A stretch of DNA of 64,000 nucleotides, from the NCBI RefSeq assembly GCF_000949865.1, contig NZ_JWJH01000007.1, positions 306,963-370,962 on the forward strand, in the 5' to 3' direction. Position 1 is the stretch's first letter, and every line of letters starts with the position of its first letter. The position numbers and the translations under genes are program-made. The notes beneath the pieces were generated by a model, which saw nothing but the letters and a program-made list of their open reading frames with translations, did no database searches and had not been told where the DNA came from. Source of the DNA: Rhizobium nepotum 39/7 (GTDB lineage Bacteria; Pseudomonadota; Alphaproteobacteria; Rhizobiales; Rhizobiaceae). Positions 35,013-43,350 of the stretch are shown piece after piece.

Positions 35013-36707
35013 TTACAGATATCGTTCGCTCTCTTCCTTCGAGAGCAGGAAAACCTTCATTTGCGAGTTGCGCCCGCGAATGGCGATTTCTTCGCTGCGC
35101 AGATCGGCAATCTCCTGCCCCGCCTGAATGATGGCGGGTTCGGACACGACGATGGCCGCGCCGAATTCCTTGGCCTTGGTTTCCAGCCTGCTTGCCACGT
35201 TCACGGTGTCGCCTATGGCCGTCAGGGTTTTCGCCGCGCCATACCCCATGACGCCGACGATCGTCGGTCCGGCGTGAATTCCGACCACCACTTCCAGCCG
35301 CACGGCGAATTGTTTCTCCAGCCCTTCGTTCAGGATTGAAAGCTCCCGCAAGATGATTGCGGCCGCCCTCATGGCATTGCGGCAGGCATTTTCCGCGTTG
35401 TCGCCAAGCCCGAAGAGGGCCATGGCGCCGTCGCCGATAAATTTGTCGAGATGGCCGCCGGCCTGTTCGACGGCCTGGCCGACGATGGTGAAATAGCGGT
35501 TCAGAAGAAACACGACATCGTAAGGTAGCTTGGCTTCGGAAAGCGTGGTGAAATTGCGCAGATCGCAAAAGAGGATGGCGATTTCTTCTTCCTTGCCGGG
35601 TCGGGCCGGTTGCGCGTCCGTTGGCAGGTCGCTTTGCTGGGGTGGCGAGACGAGAAGCGCAATCTGAATATCGTGAGTGGGACGCAACTGACAACCGAGC
35701 CGCACGTCCGAATCGGCGTGGATGCGCCGTAACGTGGTTTGCTCGATGTCTCCGGGAGGCGGAAGCGTGCCATTGCTGCCGACGACCCTCACCCGACAGG
35801 TTGAACAGCGCCCTTTGCCGCCGCATACGGAATAATGCGGAATGCCTGCGAGCCTGCTGGCCTCCAGAATGCTGAGCCCGGCCGGGACACGCGCTTGCGC
35901 GCCATGTTCATAACGGATTTCGATGGCGGTTGATCTCTGCCGCCAGCTGCGTGCACCGCGCAATACGAAAACCAGCATTATCGCGCTCGCGAAAAGCGTC
36001 TCTGTCGCGCGGGTGATGAAGCGGATTTGCGTCTCCATCTCCCGTTGCAGCGGAATGTCGTCTCTTTGCACGAGGTTATCGACGAGCCCGGGAGGAAGCG
36101 CGTATTTTCTATCCACCTCCTCCAGCCAGCGGCCCGCATCGCTGAAACCCAGCAATGCCAAAAGCGGCAACATCACCGCCACCGTCATGAATATTCCGGC
36201 AATTCTCGGATACCAGTCCCGATAACGCAGCCAGAAATAGAGACCGATACATCCGTGGGTCCAGATGACAACCAAGGCGAGACTTTGCCACGCTCCTCCC
36301 ATGGGGCTGTTGATCCAGAGCCGGCGAACGACCGTGTAATAGCCCACGTCGATACCGTAGAGCATGTGCGAGACACGGATATTGACGGCATGGCTGATGA
36401 TCAGAAACGGGATCGACAGGCCGAAAATGACTTGAAGCGCCTCGCGAAGCGGCATGCGCAGCGTTCTGCGCTGATAAAGCGAACGCAGAACAAGACAGAC
36501 ATGCACGACAACCGAGCCGTAAAACAGCAGGCTGCTGACGGGATTGAGCCAGATCAGGCTGAACCATTTTCGTGCCCGTTCGGCAGTGTCGATGGAGATG
36601 AGCGCAAGGGAGTGATTGAAAAGATGGGAAAATACGAAAGCAAATATGATGAGGCCGGATAAAATCCGGGCGCGTCTCAGGTTGGTTTCCGAAAAGAAAC
36701 GGATCAT
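35013..36707 (-). CDS. Membrane-bound 2Fe-2S adenylate/guanylate cyclase
   Basis: A 564-residue three-part protein. Residues about 12-250 form five or six membrane helices carrying spaced histidines (H28, H69, H106, H151) that resemble haem-binding membrane subunits. Residues about 260-355 are a plant-type ferredoxin domain with C295, C301, C304 and C339. Residues about 373-560 are a class III cyclase with FCDLRNFT (D382), HLDKFIGDGAM (K422, D426) and NVASRLE. It should make cAMP or cGMP from the nucleoside triphosphate, perhaps in response to redox state; redox control is inferred from the domains. A cyclic-nucleotide-binding gene lies two genes upstream. Confidence 0.9.
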   Translation of the reverse strand: MIRFFSETNLRRARILSGLIIFAFVFSHLFNHSLALISIDTAERARKWFSLIWLNPVSSLLFYGSVVVHVCLVLRSLYQRRTLRMPLREALQVIFGLSIPFLIISHAVNIRVSHMLYGIDVGYYTVVRRLWINSPMGGAWQSLALVVIWTHGCIGLYFWLRYRDWYPRIAGIFMTVAVMLPLLALLGFSDAGRWLEEVDRKYALPPGLVDNLVQRDDIPLQREMETQIRFITRATETLFASAIMLVFVLRGARSWRQRSTAIEIRYEHGAQARVPAGLSILEASRLAGIPHYSVCGGKGRCSTCRVRVVGSNGTLPPPGDIEQTTLRRIHADSDVRLGCQLRPTHDIQIALLVSPPQQSDLPTDAQPARPGKEEEIAILFCDLRNFTTLSEAKLPYDVVFLLNRYFTIVGQAVEQAGGHLDKFIGDGAMALFGLGDNAENACRNAMRAAAIILRELSILNEGLEKQFAVRLEVVVGIHAGPTIVGVMGYGAAKTLTAIGDTVNVASRLETKAKEFGAAIVVSEPAIIQAGQEIADLRSEEIAIRGRNSQMKVFLLSKEESERYL

Positions 36708-36916
36708 ACAAATCCCATCAGATGGTCATTCGGCGCAGAATCATCATTGATTATACCGTGGCGTCTTTAGTGCGGCGCATCTCGTGGCAATATCGTGGAG
36801 CAATCGACCGGCATCGGTCAATTGTGCGTGTTCGAATGCCCGCATGGCGAAGGATTAAATCAGGGCTTTGAAAAACTGTCGGACAGGTCAAACCTTCGTC
36901 GGAGCGAAGTTGCGGA

Positions 36917-37777
36917 TCAAAGTTCGATGATCTGGCCGTCCATGGCCGCGAATGCGCCGCTGAACTGGGCTTTCGCCTGTTTTTCGATGTTATCCAGTTC
37001 CTCGTCGCTGCGGCTTGGGGCGTGGTGGATGAAGCCGACATTTTTTGCGCCTGCCTGCTTGGCAAGACGGATCGCCTGTTGCCAGGAGGAATGACCGTAA
37101 CCGCGATAAAGGCTCATCTCGTCGTCGGTGAACATGGCGTCGTAGAGGAAGAGATCGACGTCCCTGATCAGGTCGAGCACGGTTTCATCGATGCTGCCCG
37201 GTTCGTGCTCGGTGTCGGTGATGATGGCGAGGGATTTTCCCTCCCAGTCCAGCCGGTATCCGACCGCATTGCCGGGATGATTGAGCATTCCGGTTCTGAT
37301 CGAGAGGCCCGGAAGAACATCGAGAGTGTCGCCCGGCATAAAGTCCCGTGTCGCGATTTTTGCGCAGCAAACTTCCAGCGGCACGGGGAACCATGGCGGG
37401 CTCATGAAATCCCTGAGCATTTCCCGTGTAGTCATGGTGCCGGCGAGGTGACCCGACCAGATGGCGACATCGTTGGAGCTGTTGTAGAAAGGCTTGAAAT
37501 AGGGAAAACCGACAATGTGGTCGTAATGGCAGTGGGAGAAAAACAGGTTTGCGCCGGTTATACCTTCCGCTCGCAACGCAAGGCCTGCAGGATGCAGCCC
37601 CGAACCCGCGTCGAACAAAAGAACATGATCTCCGCATCGTACCTCGATGCAGATGGTATTGCCGCCGTATTTTCGGAAGTTTTCACCTGAAACAGGAAGC
37701 GTTCCCCGCGCACCCCAGATTTTTACCCGAAAATTTCTATTACTTTCCCGACTTACTGTGTCGGAATCGAACGCCAT
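36917..37777 (-). CDS. Metallo-beta-lactamase-fold hydrolase
   Basis: A 286-residue MBL-fold protein. Near the N-terminus WGARGTLPVSG and YGGNTICIEV are typical of the PhnP/cyclic-phosphodiesterase-like branch; the metal motif is FFSHCHYDHIVG (HxHxDH), with later Asp in IITDTEHEPG and His in GYGHSSW and FIHHAPS. Substrate unknown. Position between a nucleotide cyclase and a cyclic-nucleotide-binding protein makes a cyclic-nucleotide phosphodiesterase role attractive, but this is inference. The ATG at 37777 has GGGGTG in front; the frame opens at 37795. Confidence 0.82.
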   Translation of the reverse strand: MAFDSDTVSRESNRNFRVKIWGARGTLPVSGENFRKYGGNTICIEVRCGDHVLLFDAGSGLHPAGLALRAEGITGANLFFSHCHYDHIVGFPYFKPFYNSSNDVAIWSGHLAGTMTTREMLRDFMSPPWFPVPLEVCCAKIATRDFMPGDTLDVLPGLSIRTGMLNHPGNAVGYRLDWEGKSLAIITDTEHEPGSIDETVLDLIRDVDLFLYDAMFTDDEMSLYRGYGHSSWQQAIRLAKQAGAKNVGFIHHAPSRSDEELDNIEKQAKAQFSGAFAAMDGQIIEL

Positions 37778-37967
37778 GACACACCCCAATAACAACGGAA
37801 TCTTGCACGCTTTCCTCCCATGAAGCCCGTTGTCTCTACAGTTTCTTATATCCGCTCTTTTTCTGGCGGACGCCCTTACCCTTATTCAGTCAGCATTTCA
37901 TTTATATTGCAATGGTGCGACATTTATTTTTCCAATATCGCCCTTCAAAGCAGCAAGAAATTGCGGC

Positions 37968-38423
37968 TCATGTTCTGGCGCTTGTGCGCGCTTTGCTTAG
38001 TTCCGTCGTCGTCTGGGTGAGACGTTCGGCGAGAACGCGCATGACCTTGATGGTGATGTCAGGGAAATCGGACATGAGCTTGAAGAACTGTTCCTTGCCG
38101 ATCCGCAGGGCTTCCACATTGGTGGAGGCGCGCACGGTCGCGGTCCTGACGCTATCACAGAGAATGGCGATTTCGCCGACAATCGCATTGCCGGTCATTT
38201 CGGCCACTCTTAGCGTGCCCGAGGGAGAATCGACCAGAACATCCACTTTTCCGGTCAGAAGGACATAGGCCGCATCGCCGACATCTCCCTGCCGGAACAG
38301 CACGTCGCCTGCGTGGTAGGACACCCGGTCGGACGCGAATGCGAGCAGTTTCAGCTTGGACGGCTCCATTTCCGAAAAAAACGGAACCCTTTTCAACATC
38401 TGAATTTCGTCTTTAAACAGCAT
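37968..38423 (-). CDS. Stand-alone cyclic-nucleotide-binding domain protein
   Basis: A 151-residue protein made of one CNB/Crp-N domain: FFSEMEPSKLKLLAFASDR, the GDVLFRQGDVGDAAYVLLTGKVDV beta roll, and a phosphate-binding cassette GEIAILCDSVRTATV with E84 and R93 conserved, followed by the C-helix. There is no HTH domain, so it is not a DNA-binding regulator; it more likely binds cNMP and controls a protein partner. It starts 43 bases after the stop of the degenerate ABC gene and is probably co-transcribed with it, which points to that protein as partner. Confidence 0.87.
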   Translation of the reverse strand: MLFKDEIQMLKRVPFFSEMEPSKLKLLAFASDRVSYHAGDVLFRQGDVGDAAYVLLTGKVDVLVDSPSGTLRVAEMTGNAIVGEIAILCDSVRTATVRASTNVEALRIGKEQFFKLMSDFPDITIKVMRVLAERLTQTTTELSKARTSART

Positions 38424-38466
38424 TGCCTTACCCTGTTATTGTTCCACCTCGGTCGCGTTCTTGGAG

Positions 38467-41184
38467 TTATGTTGCGACCATATCCTTGAATGTACCGTTT
38501 TCCTCAGCCAGAGTCTCGTAACTTCCGTCGGCGGTGATGAGGCCCTGATGGACGACGATGACCCGGCCGAACATGCGCGAGAGCGTCGCATTCGACAGGA
38601 CCCATATGATCGAGGGGTTATTGTTGTTCTGTTTCAGGAATGTGATGACCCGCTCGACAATCTCTTCCTGCTGTCGGGGATCGAGACCGGGAAGGGGGCG
38701 GTTGAAGACATAATAGTCGGATTTGCGGATCAGCGCCCTTGCGAGATTGAGCTTCTGCCGCTGGAGCGGCCCGAGCCGCTTGCCGCCGGCGCCGAGGTTG
38801 AAATCAAGACCCACCGCCAGCACACGCTCGTAGACGCCCTGCTTGCGCATGACCTCGGCGACGATGCGGGTGATGCGCCGTGATGCATCGGTGTAACGGT
38901 GGCTGACCTTGCCGAACAAAATATTATCCAGAAGGCTGGTGGCGCTCATATATTTGGTCGGATCGTAGATTTCGATCACGTTCTTCAGGCTGTCGGGCAG
39001 GTTTTCGTGGAACATGTGCCGGACTTCGACGATCCGGTTCATGATTTCCGGTGACAGCAGGCCGAAACGCTGCCGCGGCTCGATGTAGAAGAAACTCAGC
39101 CGCAGCATCGCGCGCTTTTCGCTTTCATTGGCCTCGTCGAAACTCCGGCTCTGAAGACGTTGCAGCATTTGCTGATAGATCGGAATGTCATCGGGCGTCA
39201 TGAATGTGAGCTGCTGGAAGAAGGGGTGGTCTCCCGGCAGGTCGGCGAAGATTTCCACGATGTTTTCGGCAATCGTGTACCCCATCTCGAACAGGGTTTT
39301 GACAAGGCCGGTCTCGCGCATCAACGAACGGAAATAGTCGCTTTCGATGACGGTCCTGATCGTCTGGGTGGAGTCCCGCATGGTGCCGAACAACAGGTTC
39401 TCGCCCACGGTCGCCTCGCTGTTGTAGCTCTCCAGCTCGAAAGGCGCGATGAGGCCGCTCAGGTTCTCCTTTTCCAGTTCGGCGCGCAGGACATGCCGCA
39501 GTTCCACGATGCGGGCGGCAAGATGTAGGTCGGTCAGGGGGTCGATCGACGAGCGCAGCGCGAATTCCAGAATATCCTGCGAGAGTTCCACGCTGTCGAG
39601 GACAGCCAGAATGGCCTTGATGAGGTTTTCCGGCTTGCCGTCACCGGCAGGGCTTGAAGCGTAGTCGATCCATTCGCTGTTGATGTCGATCGTCGGATTG
39701 CCCGCCAGCTTGGCTTCCCGGATTTCCCACTTGCGATGTTCCAGCGCCGCACCTTCGTACTGCTTCTCGACAAGCGGCGCGTGCTTGAGCCCGTAAAGCA
39801 GATTGTCCTTGAGGCTGGCGTGGAAAAAATAGCTGTCCGAGGACACATAGGAAATGCGCCGTCCGGTGAGCGATTCCGGCAGTTCCAATATGTCGACGTC
39901 GTTGATGCTAACCTTGCCGGAGATCGGCCAGAGCGTGCGGCCGATTGCATCCGCCAGCGCCTCTGCTCCCGAGCCACCGACGATGGCGATCACCTCGCCC
40001 GGTTCGATCTTCAGCGATGCCTGCTCCAGAAGCCTGCTGCCGCTATCGTCCTCCAGCGTCAGATTGGCAACGACGATCGGCCCGGTAATTGCCGCGACGG
40101 ACCCCGGTGACAGTTTCTGCACCTTGTCGTCGATCATGTTCGACGCATCGAACTGTTCGAAGACCTGTTCGTATTTCACCTGGACATCCTGACGCGCCTG
40201 ATCCCAGTCGATTAGTTCCTTCAGCGGTCCGGGCAGTTCCTTATAGGCGTTGATGACGGCGACCAGCTGTCCGACATCGAGGCTGCCCTTGAGGGTGAGA
40301 TAACCGCCGAGCGCATAAAAGAAGAATGGCGTGAGCTGTGCGAGGAAGTTGTTGATGAATTTGACCAAAAACTTCCACTGGTACAGATCGTAACGGATCT
40401 TGAAGATGTCGCCGAGCCGGTGCGAGGCATCGGCGCGTTCGAAATTGGAAGTGTCATAGGCGTGGATGGTGCCGATGCCGTCAACCATTTCGCTGATACG
40501 TCCGGCAAGCTGGCGCGCGCTTAGCTGCCGCTGCCGGCCCAGTTCGATGAGGCGGCGGCGCATTTTGGGGATGATGCCCACCTGTATGGCGGCCATGAAG
40601 GCGGCAATCAGACCCAGCCAGAAATTCTGCACGAGAATGAAGAAGAGCGCGGAGAGCGCCTGACCGCCGAGAAGTGCCGGCTGCACGAAGGCGTCACCGG
40701 TAAACCCGCCCAGCGGCTCGACCTCGTCCTTCACCATGCTGGAGATTTCGGCGCCCTTGACCCGCTTGAAATGCGTGGGCGGAAACCGCAGGATCCTGTC
40801 GATAAGTTCGAAGCGGATGCGCCGGAGAAGACGCTCGCCAAGGCGGCCCTTGAAGGTATTGATGTAATATTTGAAAAGCCCGTTGATGACGACAAGCGCA
40901 AGGAATGTCAGGCTGAGAGCCATCAGCATCGACATGCGGTTGAGTTCGAGGCCGGGGAAAAGCGTCACGGTTCCCCAATAGGGAATATCGACCGTGAGAT
41001 GCATGAACATCTGTGTTGCGTTCGCGCCTTCGAAACCGTCCCCCTGAATAGGTCCGTTGACGATCTGCTTGGGCAGATCGAAGGCAAGGAAATAGGGGAT
41101 CATGGACAGGGCGACGATCAGCAGGATGAAGAGCTGCTGCCGCCTCGTATGCGACCAGATGTAACGCGTAAGGCTTTGTTCCAT
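38467..41184 (-). CDS. ABC-exporter-like protein with degenerate, expanded nucleotide-binding domain
   Basis: A 905-residue protein. Residues about 15-330 are an ABC exporter membrane domain with six helices (for example RGLGERLLRRIR-like FKGRLGERLLRRIRFELIDR coupling region and SEMVDGIGTIHAY). The following NBD has lost its catalytic parts: Walker A reads GGSGAEALA (403-411; no Lys), the signature region is LGPLQRQ, Walker B reads YVFNRPL (Asp and Glu replaced), and the H-loop position is Asn (N865). About 300 extra residues lie between Q-loop and signature, with three copies of a DNLLYG/ENLLFG/DNILFG segment (near 460, 595, 753). Function unknown; transport by itself seems unlikely. Confidence 0.85.
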   Translation of the reverse strand: MEQSLTRYIWSHTRRQQLFILLIVALSMIPYFLAFDLPKQIVNGPIQGDGFEGANATQMFMHLTVDIPYWGTVTLFPGLELNRMSMLMALSLTFLALVVINGLFKYYINTFKGRLGERLLRRIRFELIDRILRFPPTHFKRVKGAEISSMVKDEVEPLGGFTGDAFVQPALLGGQALSALFFILVQNFWLGLIAAFMAAIQVGIIPKMRRRLIELGRQRQLSARQLAGRISEMVDGIGTIHAYDTSNFERADASHRLGDIFKIRYDLYQWKFLVKFINNFLAQLTPFFFYALGGYLTLKGSLDVGQLVAVINAYKELPGPLKELIDWDQARQDVQVKYEQVFEQFDASNMIDDKVQKLSPGSVAAITGPIVVANLTLEDDSGSRLLEQASLKIEPGEVIAIVGGSGAEALADAIGRTLWPISGKVSINDVDILELPESLTGRRISYVSSDSYFFHASLKDNLLYGLKHAPLVEKQYEGAALEHRKWEIREAKLAGNPTIDINSEWIDYASSPAGDGKPENLIKAILAVLDSVELSQDILEFALRSSIDPLTDLHLAARIVELRHVLRAELEKENLSGLIAPFELESYNSEATVGENLLFGTMRDSTQTIRTVIESDYFRSLMRETGLVKTLFEMGYTIAENIVEIFADLPGDHPFFQQLTFMTPDDIPIYQQMLQRLQSRSFDEANESEKRAMLRLSFFYIEPRQRFGLLSPEIMNRIVEVRHMFHENLPDSLKNVIEIYDPTKYMSATSLLDNILFGKVSHRYTDASRRITRIVAEVMRKQGVYERVLAVGLDFNLGAGGKRLGPLQRQKLNLARALIRKSDYYVFNRPLPGLDPRQQEEIVERVITFLKQNNNNPSIIWVLSNATLSRMFGRVIVVHQGLITADGSYETLAEENGTFKDMVAT

Positions 41185-41514
41185 ATAAAACTTCTATGAC
41201 CTGTCGGGCCGGGCCCGGCGTGTTGGTTTGCGCGGTGTCGAGACGGTCAGGCTGCCGAATGGCGCAGTCCCCTCCTGCAAATAGGTATGTGACTCGCTAT
41301 TTATCAGTATATTCAAGCGGTTTCGAGCAAAATAGCGCCCGTGCCAGGGCTTGCCCACCGTCACCCGCATCTGTTTTCGCAGCGCCTGCGTCACAATCGA
41401 TATAAACGCGACGGTATTTTTAGAATTCTCTAATGTTATTGTTTTTACTATGGAACAGGCGTTAAAACACTTCGGTATAGTGATCCCCTGGATGGTTGAG
41501 CCAGACACTGGCGA
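41185..41514. promoter_or_regulatory. Divergent intergenic region
   Basis: This 330-base stretch lies between the leftward ABC-like gene and the rightward tandem hydrolase gene. The part from about 41275 to 41480 is AT-richer than its neighbours. It should contain both promoters, but I cannot assign -35/-10 boxes with confidence, and I see no convincing gene or RNA. A 104-codon leftward frame here has no recognisable features. Confidence 0.4.
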
Positions 41515-43350
41515 ATGATTGCAAGGTCAATGGCGATAGATATTTCAGAGCGTGCGAGTAGTGAACCTTCTCCAGATACGTTGTCGCTTTTCGGCGTTGC
41601 ATCGGATGGAGCGATTGCGCGTCCGGTTTCTTTTGAGGGGTGCACGGGTATTTTCCATCCGGCGCGCAAGGAGATCAAGCGGGATCATGCGGTTCTTTTC
41701 GTCAGTCCCTGGGGCATGGAGGAGTTGTGTAGCCGCAAGTTCCAGCGGGTTCTGGCTGAGCGGCTGGCCGCGTCCGGCGTCGCCAGCCTGCGGTTCGACT
41801 ATCATGGCGCAGGTGATGCACTCGATCCGGAAGACGTGGGCCGGACCGCGGACTGGCTTGCCGACACGCGGGCAGCATTCGATTATCTGAAGCGGCTTTC
41901 CGGTTGTTCCGGGGTGGTGGTCCTCGCCCAGGGACTCGGTTGCCCGATCGTCGTGCAGGCGCTTGCCGATGCGGCGGCTGCCGGTTCCATGGCGCTTCTG
42001 GCCCCCGTCGTCTCCGGCCGCGCCTATCTTCGCGAGCTGGCAATGTGGTCGTCCATGATCGACGACGGCCTTGGTCTTCGCCCCGGCCAGCGTATGGCGG
42101 AGGCGGGGGCAATTGCGGGCATGGCCATGCCGGCAAATGTTGCCGACGGGATCAAGAAGATCAATCTTGCAAATCTGGATGCCGCTCCAGCGCGCAACAT
42201 TCTGGTTCTGTCGAGACCGGGCCGGGTAACCGACAGCGATTTCGCCAAACGCCTCACCGCGATCGGTGTTGAGGTGGAAGAGGCGGAGTTTTCGGGTTAC
42301 GACGATCTCGTCTCCAGCCCGACGCTCTCGAAAATATCCGGCGATGTGGTGAACCGGCTTCATGACTGGGTCCTGTCGAAGACCAGTGCCGGGGATGCGG
42401 CGGGGCAACAGGAAGATTTTACCATCAATCCCCCGCAGCGCGGTCGCGGTTTTTTCGAGCAGCCGGTGCAGTTTGGTGAAGACGGGCGGCTTTTCGGAGT
42501 TTTCTGCGTGCCGGACGATCGGCAGGCGGTTTCTTCGGTCCTTCTTCTCGGCGCGGCTTACGACCGGCATGCGGGTTGGGGCAGGCTTTCCGTGCAGACG
42601 GCCCGCGCTCTTGCGCGTGGGGGCGTCGCCTCGCTCCGGTTCGACGCGGCCAATATCGCCGACAGTCCTCCCGTCGAAAACGCGCCCGATCAGGTCCTTT
42701 ACGATGTCGCACAGAATGACGACGTGGCCGCCGCGCTCGATTTTCTCGGCCGGCGCGGCAAAGGACCTTTCATTGCGGCGGGGCGGTGCAGCGGCGCCTA
42801 TCTTGCCTTCAACAGTGCGCTTGCCGACGACCGGATCAGCGCTGTGGTTGCGGTCAACCCGGTTGTCTTCCACTGGCGGAAAGGCCGCTCGGTCGATGAG
42901 GCGCTGCACAAACGACCGCGTTCCTTCGGAGAATACAGCCAGCGTTTTCGTCAGGGCGCCACATTCAAGCGTCTCCTCAGTGGTGATGTCGATGTGATGA
43001 GCGCCGGGCTGAACATCGCCAAGGCGACACTCAAAAAGCTTTCGACAAAAACGGCAAGGCTTTTCCGCAGCAGCAGCGAGGAAGGGCGTGCCGTCTACAG
43101 CGCTTTTGAAAAGTTGAAGGCAAAAGGTACAGCCATCAGCCTGCTCTATAGCGACAATGACGACGGGCTCGAACATTTCCAATATTATTTCGATACCGAT
43201 GGCAGGGGGCTATCAGCCTACCGGAATGTATCGCTGACGATTATTCCCGATGCCGATCACAATCTTTCGACGCCCGAAGCGAAAAGAGCCTATATCGATG
43301 CGGTGATGCGGCTGGCTCTAAAAGGAAAATCGCCGGCTGGAACCCAGTGA
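41515..43350 (+). CDS. Tandem alpha/beta hydrolase with predicted Cys nucleophile
   Basis: A 611-residue protein with two alpha/beta-hydrolase units. The first (about 55-290) has FDYHGAGDAL after strand 4, but its elbow is AQGLG with Gly140 where the nucleophile belongs, and no clear His. The second (about 320-610) has FDAANIADS, the elbow GRCSG with Cys425, an acidic residue near D547-D549 and His582 in PDADHNLS, so a Cys-Asp-His triad is complete. Such Cys enzymes act on thioesters or lactones. Start at 41515; 41530 is possible. The 3' end overlaps the convergent GH2 gene by 33 bases. A thioesterase or transferase role with the adjacent carrier system is inferred. Confidence 0.8.
   Translation: MIARSMAIDISERASSEPSPDTLSLFGVASDGAIARPVSFEGCTGIFHPARKEIKRDHAVLFVSPWGMEELCSRKFQRVLAERLAASGVASLRFDYHGAGDALDPEDVGRTADWLADTRAAFDYLKRLSGCSGVVVLAQGLGCPIVVQALADAAAAGSMALLAPVVSGRAYLRELAMWSSMIDDGLGLRPGQRMAEAGAIAGMAMPANVADGIKKINLANLDAAPARNILVLSRPGRVTDSDFAKRLTAIGVEVEEAEFSGYDDLVSSPTLSKISGDVVNRLHDWVLSKTSAGDAAGQQEDFTINPPQRGRGFFEQPVQFGEDGRLFGVFCVPDDRQAVSSVLLLGAAYDRHAGWGRLSVQTARALARGGVASLRFDAANIADSPPVENAPDQVLYDVAQNDDVAAALDFLGRRGKGPFIAAGRCSGAYLAFNSALADDRISAVVAVNPVVFHWRKGRSVDEALHKRPRSFGEYSQRFRQGATFKRLLSGDVDVMSAGLNIAKATLKKLSTKTARLFRSSSEEGRAVYSAFEKLKAKGTAISLLYSDNDDGLEHFQYYFDTDGRGLSAYRNVSLTIIPDADHNLSTPEAKRAYIDAVMRLALKGKSPAGTQ

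Noticed and set aside
41545-43182. Leftward open frame of 545 codons
   Set aside because: Antisense to the tandem alpha/beta hydrolase; composition is of shadow type and there is no ribosome-binding site or motif.
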